Below are positions 12,801 through 27,058 of a stretch of 64,000 bases of DNA, in pieces. The notes below the pieces were generated by a model. That model was not told the origin of the DNA. It did not search any database and was given only the letters and a program-made list of their open reading frames with translations. Source of the DNA: Campylorhamphus procurvoides (Eukaryota > Chordata > Aves > Passeriformes > Dendrocolaptidae); the NCBI GenBank assembly GCA_013396655.1, contig WBMV01006612.1, positions 664,068-728,067 of the forward strand. Reading direction: 5' to 3'. Numbering within the stretch: position 1 is the first letter of the stretch; each line of letters opens with the position of its first letter. A program made the position numbers and the translations under genes.

Positions 12801-15800
12801 ATGTCAGATGCGGATCAAGTCATCTATGGCTTTAGTTGTTCAACACCTAGGATGATTCCAGTATGAAAGGTCACTGCTTGATATATTTCTGTGCCAAAGA
12901 AAATTGCAATTCCTGCTGAAAAGGAGCAGTAATGAGGGCACGGATCCCACACCCAGCACTGCAGAAGTCACCAAAATGCAAGCCCTGCTCTTGCCTTGAG
13001 GTCATTCTGTTGTTGGTGCCATGGCCAAGGTGTCACATCCATGGGCGTGTCACTTGTGAGATCATCTCCAATAAAATTGGGGATAATGAGACAATGCTTT
13101 GATTCACCAGTGTTTTTCGCTGCTGTGTGATACTTTGCTTGGCCTCTTGAGGTCGGATGAGTAAGCAAAGGGTGAAGTAGATGTTTCCAGGTCCCATTCA
13201 GGGGTTTTGTGAGCAAGGGCCTGTGGCTCTGCAGCCCAGAAATTCTGCACCCACTTTGGGCAGTGGTACTTGGAAAGACCTGCTCATCCAATTAAAGATG
13301 GAAAAAGCAATCATAATTGGTGTAATACCCTTTCTGCTACTTAATTTACACTTTTTGGTTGAGGTTGTTATAGTATTTTACAATAAACATTCTGTGAAAT
13401 TTCATTATAATTGTCTTATCTTCTTTCTGCTGTTCCCTAATCCTCTTTCTTCTTCTGAGTATTTGGTCAAGTTTATTTGGATAACAGTGTTGAGGTTCCT
13501 GAGAAACAAATGGAGAGAGAAAATGAAGAAAATAAATAAGTAGACAAATGCATATTTCCAAGAGTAAAAGAGACCCCTTCTCAAAAAGTCAGGAAACAAA
13601 TGCAGAGAACGTTGATGAGCATCTGATATTACTTTGGTCATTTCTGTGTTTGGGTTCTCAAGGGATTCTGCTAAAAGGCTGTGCTGTGATGGTATTGCTT
13701 GCAGCCTTTAAAAGAAAATTATTAGTGACCAGGGTTCTAGAGGAAAATATCTGTTGACGTGTGTGTTGGCAATATTTTAAATTGTTGCTATTATACATAA
13801 TAATATTCATTATAATAAATTTAGCATATTTCCAGACTGAGCTGTAGTAAACTGTACATGAAAAATGCAAGAGAAAAATATGCTTTGAAGATAATGTGTC
13901 ATTCACACAGAATAAAATTTATGATCTGCTGAGCATGCTAAATGTAAGAACATAGCAGAGTTGAACTTCAAAATGTTTGCAAAAACCAAAGGGTAGCTAG
14001 TTAAAAAAAAAAAATTAACAGAACATTTTTCACAGAGATCAAGAGTTGGGGAAAGTTGTACTCTGTGAAACAAACTGCCCATTTTTCTAGTAATATCTTA
14101 TATAAATAGCATGCATGTTATCGAAGGAGACAGCCTGAAATTGCAAATTATAAAACAGAGTTGCAAAACCACAAAGAATTAATGTTGTACATCTTATTTT
14201 TCTGTCTGTGAGAGAAGTTCTCTCTTAGTTGGCCTGTTCTGTATTATTACTGCAAAGACACTGATACACGAATGCATCAGCAGGATGGTGGGGCAAACTA
14301 AGCAGTTCAAAAGAATGAATAGAGGGTAACAGGCTTCAACCTCATGTACACTTACAAATACAAATAATTTGATGGGGTGAATATTTTCAGTATAGCAGTC
14401 ACTGAAGAATCATGGCTCAGGGAGCCAGAGAATCATTCAGAAATCATTACATTGCCAATTAGCACTCCATATTCCAGAATACGCCCCCCACGCCCTCTCA
14501 GACATTTCCTTGAATGAACTTGGTGTTTCACACAGATCTGGTTTTACACTGTGTACTTCCTGAAATCCAGTTGTAACAGGGAGCTATTTGTGGAGCAGGT
14601 TACTACATCGCCTATGTGAATGTAGCACATTAGTTGGCCACTTTTTATCAGCAAAAAATGGAAGGGCATTTCAGTTGCAATTTAAGATTTTTGCATGATG
14701 CTTATTTAAAAAGCCTTTCCAGACCTTTTAGACCAGCTCTTGCACATTGAAATTTTCCACTAAAGTGCGTTGAAATTTGTAGTATGTCAAGAATGCCTTA
14801 TCAGATTTTTAGCATGGGAAAGAAAAAGTAGATATCACGCATGCAACATGATCTCTTGTAAATCTGTCACATGTACTACTCTGCAGATAACAGCATCTAA
14901 AGACCTCAAAAATATTCAGTTAAAATTTAAACTAAACTGAAAATTTGGAAACTTGCTGTGAGAGAAAATGCTGCAAAGCATTTGATGTGTGATTTTTGTC
15001 AAAACAACATCCTCTAAAGCTCTAATTCTCACTCTCGGTATCACTGTATCCATTATAATCTAAAATCAAAAGCCATTGAACTGAAAACTAGTTTCAAAAC
15101 AGAAACAAAATGATTTCTCTCAATAACAGGATTATTTTTGTTATTTGTAGGTATTTTTCCTTAGTTTTCCTCCTAAACAGATTTCCAGTGCTGTGTGATT
15201 TCACTGTATCGGAAGTGCTTTACAAAGATCAGATACTTCTCCTATTCTCTTTCTGTGCTGTCTAGCACCATCCAGCATTTCTTTGACCACATGAAAAGGG
15301 AATTATCAGACTTCAAAAAGCTGAGCCAAAAGCTTGCTTAGCTCTTCTGGATTTCGGGAGGCCCTGGCTGTCCTCCCTGACCGATTGTTGATGTGGCTGG
15401 TTGGTATGAGTTCTGCCTTTTGTGGAGATGACACTGGGAGCCCTGGGGATGGTTTCAGGACCAGTTTGGGGCATATCGTGTTGGTGGCTCAGTCTGGATA
15501 ATGGCACAGCTGGAGCATCAGGCACGGGCTTGGAGAGGCTTTCAAAATTCTGCAGTGTATGTTAAGCATGGTATAAGAAAACATGCACATGGACCTCAAA
15601 TGTGATGTGTTTACAGATATTTCTGTGCTCACTTGTCTCGCTGTCCTTAGCAGGTTTCATGCCTGCAGGATGGTTTCTCCTGCAGAAAATAGTAGCCTCT
15701 TTTGGGCTACATCCCGTGCTCCCTTGCCAAATTTCCTCTCTCTCCTTGATCCCTCTCATCGGTGCCCTTTTCAGTCTGCTTAAAATAGTGAGTGAGAACC

Positions 15801-16339
15801 AGTTTTATAACTTCTCATCTCCTTTGCCAGCATCACCAGAGCATTCCAATTGTTTTTGTTAACCTGGTCTCAGCCCAGCATTAAAGTAAGTTTCAGGAGA
15901 ACGTGAAGAAGCAGGAGAGAGTCTCCATTTCAAAACTGGAAGAACACTGGAGTCTGTGCTCTTTGGTGTGCTTTGGGAGTGCATAAGAACATGGCAATTT
16001 GAAAAGTGTTATGCATGTTAAGCATCAGGGAACACAGCCCTCCTTGTTCCACATCTAGGAAAAAGGGGAATCAGCTTTATATCTGTGGTCACCATTGGAG
16101 GAAGCTCTGGTAGCTCATCTGTGAGCACCAACGGATGTGGCCATGCTTTTAAAAAAGCCCTAGCTGAGCTTTGTAGACCCTGCAGGAAATAGTGCTGTTG
16201 AGACTCTTGTTTTTATCCCTGTCCTCAGTAATTTTAATATACTTTGCTTGGGTATATTGAATCAGATGCAGCCATACCTCTGATTGCAATGTGAATGTGC
16301 CATTTGAAATCACCAGTTATTGACTGAGTGGAGGGCCTA

Positions 16340-16625
16340 ATACATTAAGAAGGTAAATGAGAAGACTGAAGAAAGAGTTACAGAACAGGAGAGGGGTAAA
16401 AGTCTTGAGGATGAAAGTAGGTAAGGAAAATGGTTGGGAAATAAGTTTTATTGAAGGAAAGAAAAAGGAGGGGGGAGTAGAAAAGTAAAGAGACTTACAA
16501 AAATATCATTAAAATGGTAGCTAAAAAATAATCCAGTAATATAAAAGGGTAAAGAAACCGAAAGATATCTTGGGATCTAGAAGTAGCAGAAGGTAATTTA
16601 GAATGAGAAGCAAGCAGGAAATATC
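16340..16625. repeat. Purine-rich low-complexity tract
   Basis: The + strand is strongly biased to A and G, with runs such as GGAAAGAAAAAGGAGGGGGG near 16455-16475. It contains no open frame or recognisable transposon. The asymmetry is a compositional observation only. Confidence 0.5.
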
Positions 16626-16734
16626 CCAGATGTGATGAATATTTTGCCAAAGTCAAAACAAATTTTAATTAAGCCTCTAATTTATTATAAAGGAGGTAAA
16701 GCTCTAAATTCTTGTTTCAGGGAAGGATTTAGAT

Positions 16735-17690
16735 TATACCTATGCTATAAGCGCACTTGTAATAATGTTAATAATAGACCGGTATTGTCATGTGGAGTGA
16801 TTGTCAGATCAGCCTTTGTCTGCAGCCCACAAGCATGTTGTCTGGGAATGATAGGGGCTGTGGAGTAATAAGAGCGATAGACCCTGAAGTCAGACTGAAT
16901 TTTGGGGAACCTTGAGATTCAGTAACTCGAATACAAACCCTGAGCATTGCTGTATAAAATGAAGGGGCAATAGTCATATCTAAGTCCTGTACCACAGCTG
17001 TGGCATTTATAAGCCTATTCTGCGTTGCACGTCAATCTCAGCATGAGCAATCAAGTTTATTAGTTTACCGTGGTCAGAGTGGACTGGTTTAAACAGAGCT
17101 GAGGAAGTTAATTATCCAGTGTCTCAGGTGGGTCTAGCAATGAGTAACCAGTTGTGGAGAGAGGGCCCTGCTGTGGCTGCAGCCCTTGGGTCCCGCCGGT
17201 GCGTGCGGATGGATGGCCGGCTGGGAGGGACTGCCCTAATCTGTTTCCCAGGTTGTTCGAACCAGTTCAAGAGCAGTAAAACAAGGTTATGTAATTGACA
17301 TGTGATGTAGCCTAAAATAGTGACTGCAAACATAGGCTGCTGTTGCTGGGCAGTTGTCAACTGCTTTAAAAAAAAAGAAAACAAAGCAGAAAAAAAAACC
17401 CACTCCCTTAACTGTGTAACAAATGGACCTTTGAGATGAAAATGTAGCTCCGATTGTCATAGACGAGCAGGAATTTTCTTTTCTTTTGTTTTAATTGCAA
17501 GAAATAGAGGCTTTGTGAAAACTGAAATTTGAAAAGAGTTTCATCGTCGTACTTATCATGCTGATCTATCCGAGAGTACCTGCCTGCTGCAGATGGTGAA
17601 ATAAAAACCTCAGGTATATGCAGTTTGTTTCCTGATAGAGTGATACAACTCCTGTCTCTGTATATGGAAAATAATTGTGACAAGTCTTAG
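16735..17690. promoter_or_regulatory. Candidate conserved non-coding region (putative enhancer cluster)
   Basis: The stretch keeps scattered CpGs (GACCGGTATTG near 16780, GCGTTGCACGTC near 17020, a GC-rich core with CCCGCCGGTGCGTGCGG at 17193-17209, and CATCGTCGTAC near 17542). It has motif-like words such as GGTTTAAACAGAG, AGTTAATTATCC and TAATTGACATGTGATG. It does not resemble CR1 or code for protein. These traits suggest regulatory DNA, but without an alignment this is a guess from composition. Confidence 0.3.
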
Positions 17691-18837
17691 GAGTAATTTT
17701 ATTTGTATACTGGGCATTAAAAGGTAGAAATAGTTTATTTTTAGTAACTGAAAGAGCTTACATGGATACAGAGACAACATCCATTTCACAAAATCTGTGA
17801 GGGTTCGGAGCTGGTTGAAAGGAATACATCACATAGCTCAGTGAGCATAAACGAGAGGGTAGGATGTGCAGATTATGTGATTTCTTGCTGTAGGAGGCAA
17901 AGCCCTTCATTAGGGCTATATCAGAAAGCAGAAAAAGCTGATGTTAAGTTCTGTTTGCTGACCAGATATTCTTGGTGAGGGACTTCCCTTAGAAAATCCT
18001 AGTGATTTTCTTCAGCACATTTCCCTTTAGCAGGGAATGTCTGTGACTCGGCTTGGAAGGGATGCAAAGGCTGGGCTCGTGCAGTCTGACAGGCTGATGG
18101 GTAAAGGGAAGGGACAGAACTAAATGTTATTTATTCCATATATGTGTATCATTGTTATTGTGGAGATAATCTTCCCAGCTGGGAAATATGGAGAAACTAA
18201 GCCCTTATTCTGTCCCAGAAGCTGCAGAAGGGCTTCTAGCTCCTACGTGCAGATCTGCAAGGCAGGGCTGGAGGTGGCTTCCAGCTCCTCTCTCCTCAAA
18301 CCCTGGAGGAAGGTTTGGCTTTCTGGCAGCCTGCAAGGAGAAGACAACTTTGCCTGCAATTTTCTGAGTCAAAGTATTAATTCTCATTGTGGAGGAAGAG
18401 GGAAAATTTTACATGTGTTTTGATGTGCTTGAGTGAGACACTATTTTAAAAGCTGGGTTTTTTTCAAACTACTTCGGCTTCGTTTAGTCCTCAGCTACCA
18501 CTCCTGTGTTCTCACTTTCCTGTCCTTTTGCGAGGCTTCCTCAATCATGACTTTGTCTTGGGACCCAAAGCACACTCCCATTTCAGACCTTGTACCCAGG
18601 GTGGATTTTGGACTTGTTCCTTGCCTTTCTCAGTGGATGTTGCAGTGAGTGTGTAGCTCTAGCAGAACAAAACAGGGAGTTGCCTGCCCAGGTAAAAACA
18701 GGCTAGGATGTGTGGAAGGCAGTGGTGCCGCAGGAGGTGAGCTGGTCCTTAGTGGCACACAAGCGAGCATGAGTCAACAACCTAATGCCATTGCCAAAGG
18801 CCAGCTCTGGTCCAGGATTGCATTAGCAGGGCTGTTG

Positions 18838-19120
18838 TGTGCAAGATGCAGGAAATAACCATTTTATTGGCCTTGGTGATAGTGAAACTCAGCAAGAAAA
18901 ATGCACCCTGTTTTATGAAGGAAGCTGGCGGAGAACAAGAGGGATGACGACAGCTTTAGAAAGCATGACCTATGAGGAAAGATTGAGAGAACTGGATTTG
19001 TTTAGTCCAGCAAAGAGATGGGGGACATAAATCTTTTGATAGGCAGCAGATTGCTCTGAGAAGGTGGTGATCTATTACTCCGTATGTCTTGGGGGGGAGT
19101 GTGAACATCTCTTTCTGTTA
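18838..19120 (+). repeat. Old CR1-type LINE ORF2 C-terminal fragment, sense
   Basis: The + frame reads RGMTTALESMTYEERLRELD, then LFSPAKRWG. It corresponds to the CR1 segment with (T/S)[17 protein letters not shown]. The copy is more diverged than those at 6.0 and 24.4 kb, so it is probably an older subfamily. Its 3' limit is uncertain. Confidence 0.7.
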
Positions 19121-22100
19121 CAAAAAAATATTCCCATTTGGGTGAAATGTAAAAGAAACAAACCAGTTTCAAGTGTGGCTAATCACTAGCCTAATCATGT
19201 AGGGCTTGTAGGAAAATTGCACAATACCTTTCCTCAGAAGATTTTAATACAAATATAGAGAAAAGAAAAAGGCTGCCTGAACTGTGAAGCTAGTCTTACC
19301 ATCCTTCCATGAGTGGGCTTAAATTAAACAGTCTTTGGATCCTCTTCCAGCACTACACTTTTTTTTTTCCTTACAAAATTTAACATTTGATCATAGTAGT
19401 TGCTATTTTAACAGGAGAGCAAAAATGTAGAATACTAGTTAATGACTTGCAGTTCCTGACTTAGACTTCAAAAAACTGGGGGGAGAAAAAAGGATTTTTA
19501 GGAGGAAGATAAAAACATGTGGAATGTTTCAGAAATTTCTGTAATTTTCTAATTTTACCGTAGACAGTAAGAGAAATAATACTGACAAGAATTACCTATA
19601 TGCTGTTGCTTTTGCAGCCTTACCTCCATGGAAGTATGGCAGCCCTTGAAGAGTGCAGCAGTGCTCTGCTCATGTACATCATTTCATCTTAGCAAGTCAG
19701 GTTTTGAGACTGGTGGCTCAATCACTGTGGTGGAGTTATTTTAAAATGGGGAAAGGCACAACTTTCACTGTAGCCTAATTCATAGGCCAAATCAGAGCAG
19801 CTGTTTTTCTCCCCTCCTTTACTGCTGAATTTTGCTTATTCAAGAAAATGCAGTAAGAGGGAAGGCTGAATTTCCTGAATACTTCCTTTTTGTTTTCTTT
19901 TGTAAGCCTGTAAAAAGCAGGGAACTAAAGAGTCTTTGGAGGTGAGAGAGTTGGAAACATTAAAGGTCTTTTGTGCTTACATTTGGATATGTCAATCCAT
20001 GGTATGTAGTGGCACAATAACCTGGAAAATGCAAACTTCAATTTTCCTGTAACTCTACTGCTCATAGGACAGGTCTTGTTTTCTTCTTAGTGTGTAGTAC
20101 CTATTCATTATTTGTTTTGAACAGAAAATTCTCCTCACATCTTTTGTAACTCAGTATTTTCGATGGAACAGGAATTAGCTCGTGTAAGTGCGCTTAATGA
20201 TGGCATATGTAAAAATTACTTTCATCTTAATGCATTTAGCACATGGGAGATGAGAATCGATACCTACTCTGTCACTTTCCAGCCCACTTGTGGGTGATTG
20301 AATGGGATAAAAAGAACAACTGGATTAAACTAAACACAAACTGCGTGAGCAGATCGATGTATCTCCTGGTAGAGTTGGAGATCTAGCACCACAAGGACAT
20401 CAGCCTCTTTTCAAGATGGTCTCCATCACCTCATTGAGATCCTGAAGAGCCCCAGAGGTCTTAAGAGGGCTGCATCAAATGTATAGGGTTTTGGTTTGAT
20501 TCTGAAGTTGAGAGGCTGTAGAGAGGTACATTCTGCACAAGTGGCACATGCTGATTCATTATGAGTGTCTTTGCTTTGTTAACTTACTTTACAAAATTGG
20601 TTTTATTTTAAACATACTATGTTTGGTTGCATGGAAATTCTAAGCCTTTTTTTTCATTATAGATGACAAATAATGGGAAAACTGTCCTTTATTATTTTAT
20701 AGCTCTACATAGAGGGTTTGCTGGACTGTTGATTTGTTGTGGGTTTTTTAAGATACTTCCAATAATGTAAGTTTTAACATGACTGAGGTTACTTAATCAT
20801 TTATTTTTTTAGAAATAAAAAAAATTGAGGAAATACTTGCTTTTTGGAAAGCAAAAGATAAGAATTTTATATCTACCCTGTAAAGATTTTGTACCATACA
20901 TTAGTACTCAGAGATGCACGATTCAAAACTTGAAAAACCAAGTCATGTCTTCTGAAATTATTTGATCTACAGTAGATAGGTCAGAAAGCAGTAATTGCAG
21001 GATACGTAAACCATTTGAAGGGTGACCTATGGAATATTCTGCTGTGGTGGGAGTATTTCTTATGAAGTCACATTGTGAGACTGTTTGAATCAAATAAACA
21101 TTTGCACAACATTTAAGGATGCAACCCAAGTCATTATCCTGAAGTACATAAATGTTAACTTCTTTTTATTCAACCCATGAGCTTTTTAAAGCAATAGTGA
21201 AAAACGTTGACTTAACAGGTGTACAGTTTGGTAGAGCAAACTGCCTTCAGGGTAGTTCTGCAATGGGGTTCATTTTGCAGTGTTAGAGCTGACTTGTCAT
21301 ATTAATAGCCTGCACCCGCCTGTGGAAGCCTAAAAATGGTATTGCAGTACTCTGTGATGTTCAGAGGACATTGTACGAGCACTGAGCAATTGTACCTGCA
21401 TTACTGGCAGAAAATAACCATTTTTCCCCTCTCCCCACAAGAAAAGATAGTATGCCAGTATTTGTAAGGGCCTATATAATCATTTCAAATGCTTTTGGTT
21501 TCTCCTTTAATGTCATTTTCATGCTGTCTGCATGATACTCCTTTAGGAGATGTGCTCAAGTCAGTACAGAGCAAAAAGGTAAATAGGACTCAAGTTGACT
21601 CTTTTCTTGTGAATCTGTTCTTGTACAGAGCACATCATAAAACAAACATTGTGTGGTAAGTAGGTTTTCATTTTGCAATTAGCTGAGAACTTTATCTTTT
21701 TCGTATTTAACAGACCTACTTAAAAACCAGCTGATAGATACTGGTGCTGTCCCTATATTGTGCTGTTGATTTCATGCCTGATGTAGCTTGTTTGTGAATT
21801 ATTTTGCCTAAGTTGTATTCTTTTCTGTCTGTGTCACAGTGCTAGATAAGTCCTAATGAAACCCCTGTTTACCCGTCTTCTTATTCTCTAAACATCCAAA
21901 GCATCTTCTAAATGATGATACCTTTGTGATACTACAGTAACACCTCACTTCCTCAAATAAGATCACTTTTCCTCCCCTCCTGCACCTGCTGCTCAGTTTG
22001 GTCATTGCCTTCAACTTTAGCATTATTTGCACAGCTCTGGGTTTTTTTCTGACCCGTTTGTTCTGGCCCCCTCCCAGATCCCTGTGTGCCACCTCTGGAT

Positions 22101-22931
22101 CAAGGCGCCAAAAATAATCTTTTCCTCTCACTTCCTCTGTCACACTACATCAACCCCTCCTGGCTTCCTTTATTCTTCCACATCAAATTCAAGCACCAAG
22201 CTTTGAAAAGTCCACGTGGGAGTGCCCTTGCCTGAGACACTGCATCTGTTTGCTCCACCTCTGTTCCTGCCGTGGAGTAAAATGCCCTTTGAGTCTCCAA
22301 GTGCTCAATTGCCAGCCTATTTCCCTGGTTGCCATGTATTTCCCTTCTGCTGAATGCTGTGCATTAAATACCTGCTGTCTCTTCAGGAGTGCTTCTGTGG
22401 GGCTTTACAGAAATGAAATAATACGGTTTGTGATTTAAGCCTCTCTTGGTAAACCATTCAGAAACCTTCTGCTGTACAGAAGGTAACTGATTAAGTCAGC
22501 AATGAAGTACTTGGTGAGCTGGTTGAAGAGAGTGGAGTATATTGGTAAAGTTAACCTCTGCTATGCATTTCTGCTTTATATTCTGAACTTCTTGAGCATG
22601 AGAATGTACTAATGTTGTCCGCTCTGTGATACAGCACATGCAAGAAGATTCAAAAAAGCTTAAACCAATGGTATGTTTTTCACTAAAAGAAAAAATCCAG
22701 TCCTGTTTAGAAAAAAGAGTAATGAGATCTCTCTTGAGAGTGACACACTGAAGCTTCTTCCCGAATTAAAAAGAAGAGATGCTCATAGTAAAGGCCTCTG
22801 ACAACTCACCAAGATCATTTGGAAAGGCTAAAGAATGGAATTTGAAATGTCTTCATTAATAAGAATCTTAAAATGACTGCAAAACAGCAGAGAAGAACAA
22901 ATTGGAATTATGTAAATATATCCTCTAATAA

Positions 22932-23102
<171 letters not shown>

Positions 23103-24433
23103 TAATTTGATTAGGCAAAAACATTGGAGATGTGCAGCCTTTTTATAGTTCTGGCAGCTGCATAATCTCAAAAGTTTAAGGTGGAATTATCGTGAAGAAG
23201 TGCTTAATAGCTAATAAACTCTATTGTCATTCTAAATCGGGTTTTGGAGATATGTATTTTATGGCTCAGAAAAAAAGAAAAGTGGGTGTTCTGTGGTGAC
23301 AGTCATTTTAGTGGAATATCATAAGCTAAAAGTGTTAAGGTCTCAAGTATTGCATGCTTTTTCTTTTTGTTATGGGCATTCTGAAAAGCATTTTACACCA
23401 TCATGAGAGTAAATTAGCACATAGTGAAACTTCTCAACTTTTTTCGTTGCTTATTCAGCATTTGTATTGAATTATTTCTGTGACTCTTAGGACATGCAAT
23501 AATTTTAATGATGTTACTCTATCAGTCACAAGGAAAAAAAGGCAAGAAGTTTTCTTATTAATTATCAAAAGTATTTTGAAAACCATATGATAACAAAATG
23601 TATAATAGTATTTTTCTGTTGTTTTAATTCTCCAAGTGCAATGTCTGCCTACACCTTTCTGGCTGTGCTTCAGTGGGTGTCATGTTTCAAGTCATCACCT
23701 GAGCAAATGGTATTACAAATCCCTTGTTCCCACCACTCCTGTGTTTATTGTGTTGTCTGTGAACAGGGGTTTGGACACCCCTACAGGTCCTTTCCCTGAT
23801 GCACAGTAACCCTTTCTTAGAGTGTTTTCTCTGGACAGAAGATTACAGCATGGTCACATTAATTTCTTGCTGTATCATTTCTTACCTCACAATTTGCTTT
23901 TCGTCCTCCTGGGTCTATTCTCCTAGCAGCAGAGTTTAGATCTACAGATTTAGCTGCTTGTCATTCATAGGTTATATGCAAAATCCTGGTTCCTGCCTGC
24001 TGCCTGGTACCTTTTCCTACCTCCCAGACTTCTTTTTCTGGCTTGTCTCTTGGCAGAAATAGTAAAACAAGCCACACCTTACTTTTTAGGGGAGAGTAGC
24101 CCTGTTAAAATCTCTTCGAACCCCTTTCCCAGTTTTGAGATACTACATTGTCCTCTAGGCCCCTTATTTCTTTTTCCCAAGGGAAAACAGGGCCCCATTA
24201 TGGCACGCTGGGAAGGTGACGGGCTTTCCCTTGGTTTTGATCAGCACTGTTGAATCTGGCAAGGGAAATAGAATCCACCTTTGTTTCAGGAAACAGGAGC
24301 TCCATGGCAGTAGCTCCTTCATCATTATATTGGGTGGAATGCTGTGAATGAGCAATGCATTGAAAAATGTCGTCCCTTGAGCTGGAGCTGTGTAGACTGC
24401 TGGAAATTGTAAATAACAATCTGCGTTTAATGC

Positions 24434-24912
24434 AGATTTTGGGCCCCTCACTACAAAAAAGACATTGAGGTGCTGGAGCGTGTCCAGAGAAAGACAACAG
24501 AGCTGGTGAAAGGTCTGGAGCACAAGTGCTGTGAGGAGCAGCTGAGGGAGCTGAGGATGTTCAGACTGGAGAAAAGGAGGCTCAGAGGAGACCTTATCCT
24601 TCTCTATAACTACCTGAAAAGAGGGTGTAGCGAAGTGGGTGTCAGTCTCTTGTTCCAAGTGACAGGACGAGTGGAAATGGCCCCGGGTTGTGCCAGGTAG
24701 GATATCAGGAGAAATATGTCTTCACCTAAAGGGTGGTCAAGTATTGGAATGATCTGCCCAGGAAAGCAGTGAAATCACCATCCCTGGAAGTGTTCAAAAA
24801 CTGCATAGATGTTGCACTCTGGGACATGGTTTAGTGGTGGGCTTGGCAGTGCTGGCTTAGCAGTTGGACTTGATGGTATTAGAGGTCTTTTTCCAACCTT
24901 AATGACCTGGAA
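24434..24912 (+). repeat. CR1 LINE 3' end, sense, best-preserved copy
   Basis: This begins with TTTTGGGCCCCTCACTACAA and continues with the ORF2 C-terminus ([49 protein letters not shown]). The CR1 3' UTR follows, with GATATCAGGAGAAATATGTC, AAATCACCATCCCTGGAAGT, GGACATGGTTTAGTGGTGGG and AGGTCTTTTTCCAACC. It is the most complete CR1 in the window, though truncated at the 5' end as usual. The antisense open frames across it are shadows of the repeat. Confidence 0.93.
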
Positions 24913-26944
24913 GGCCAAGTCTGCCTCTGCAGTGTGCAGCTGGCACATGGTTGAGCTTTGCAGCCTAGTTGTCTTGGTGGTTTTCATCACATGGAGGAAC
25001 CTCAGGTGAAATTCTCGTCCCTTTATGCCACATAAAGGAGCTGAAATGGCATAAGGAGATCTTTCCAATCACTGCCATGAACGAGACAGTGGGGGAACGG
25101 TTCTAGGTGTCAGTACCGTGCCTTGTGCGTGGTCAAGGAGGGAAAGGACAGGCTGGAGGCAGAGGGGAGGGCAGCCAGGGAGAGGCAAAGCACCTGCAGC
25201 CCAGAGGCAGCATTTCTGTTTAGAGAACAAGAACCCCTAGGGCTGCCAAATCATGCTGATGGACCTTCCAGCCTTTGAGCCAGCCCAGCTCTGGCAGGAA
25301 ATGTTGGTAGTTTAAAGACTTTCACTGCTTAGGCCATCTGTTTCCAGTGGTGAGCTCTGCATTGGACCTCTACAGAGGAGCGTCACAGCATCTCGGGCTT
25401 AGTTTTGGGAGCTTCTGTGTGCTATAGCAAGGGATTTCTGAAGTGGTGACAGTCATGGCAAAAAAGGAGGTGGAAATGGTAAGAAAAGATATTAATGGGT
25501 GCTTGAAACCAGTAACTTTCATATAAAATTCCAAGGTTTGAGATTAAATAACATTTTTTTCATAATTGAATAGAATGAGCATGGCCATATTATTATGAAG
25601 ATACATTGTAGATTGTAGTTTCATGTGGTCAGCCCAGGTTTGCCAAGGATATACATTACTCGGATGAAAATGGGTTTTTACCTGTTTCTAACTTGGACTT
25701 ATATGTGAAATAGACAAGCAAGTAAGGAGAAAAATGAATTTATGAATGCAATTTAGTTTTAAGTCATCTTTGCAGCATCATCAGCACAACTCAGGGCTGA
25801 GATGTGTGCAAGTTGCTGGAGCCATGGACATTTATTTTCCATTTGTGTGTAACTATGATGTTGCATCCACTTGTTTAAAAGAAAAGAAAAAAAAATAACC
25901 TCCAGTTGATCAAGAAGAAATGTTGCCTTAGGGAACAAGGCTTTGTTTCCCTTAGACTGGAAAGGAACTTGTGTCTCCTTTGCCACCTGCCTGTGTACAG
26001 ACAGCAGTGTGAGACCCCCGGCTGCTGCCCACCCAGCTCCTCCCAGCTCCTGAAACTGGGTGGTTGGGAAGCAAATTCCATCATTTGACAGTCTGAGATT
26101 GTCTTCCTACTGTCACTGAAGATACTAATCTCCATAATGGAAAACTGGAAATGGGAAATGGTGTTTCCATGTTTCCTGCAGCACAGTTTTGCACAATCTC
26201 CGATTAATCTACTGATCTTTTTTCTTAGTTTTTCTTTTTTTCCCCTTTTGGTAATAATCTTTATCAGTGTTTTTAAAATAGGAAAATAGAGTGCTTTCGT
26301 ACTCTGTCAAAGTCTTACAGGTTTGTTTTGATCTTTTGCTTCCCAGCATGCTAATTTTTTTTTTCTAAATTAAAAAAAAAGACTATTCTGATAGGTGGCA
26401 GCATGCCATGTTTAAACACCTTGTAGAAAAAATATGTGTAATTCAGTGACACAAAATACACCTTTTTGTGAATGCTCAGCCAAAATAATTTGGCAGTTTT
26501 ATTGTTTACCTCCTCCTTTTGTTTGTTGAAAAATTGGAGCGTTTTCTAAGCTCTTATATCCTCTATTAATCTTTAGAAAATTATTCATCAAGTCAGCAAA
26601 TAATTTACCTAATTATCTTATTTTCTCAATTTTTGTTTTGATTTTATAAGAAGCATCTGCAACCTGTAATTTCTGCAAAGCTGAAGTTGCCAAGTATCAC
26701 ATTAAATCATCCTCTTCATTTCTAGAAACTATGTGTGTGCACTGCAGACAGTGCAAGTAGGGCCTCCAAAACTTTGGGAATCATATTTTGTTTGTTGTTT
26801 TGTTATCTTTTTTTTTTCACTCCAGTGACATATGCTAGGCTTAATTATTGGAAGAGATTCAGAGTGAGCAACTGCACTATGAAGGTATGCTGGCCCATTT
26901 TTGGTTTCTGCTCTTTTCAAGATTCTGTAATTAATTTTCAGTTA

Positions 26945-27058
26945 ATTACGGACCAGAACGACTTCGCGAATTGGGAAGTTTCTTCCAGCATACGCCGCGA
27001 TCGGATTTGGCGAGTCTGTCGCTTTCGCATGAGACATTTTCCTCTGACTCCCACCTCG
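26945..27058. other. CpG-dense patch of unknown nature
   Basis: Twelve CpG dinucleotides fall within about 110 bp, eleven of them within 26949-27027. They include ACTTCGCGAATTG, ATACGCCGCGATCGG, TGGCGAGTCTGTCGC and TTTCGCATGAG. Flanking intron has almost none. The sequence is open on both strands but I recognise no protein, repeat or RNA in it. It could be an unmethylated regulatory element, a recent insertion or a fragment of something not recognised. No function is assigned. Confidence 0.5.

Noticed and set aside
24164..24658. 164-codon minus-strand frame
   Set aside because: Its left part overlaps a CR1 element and is the antisense of the repeat; the remainder has no homology.
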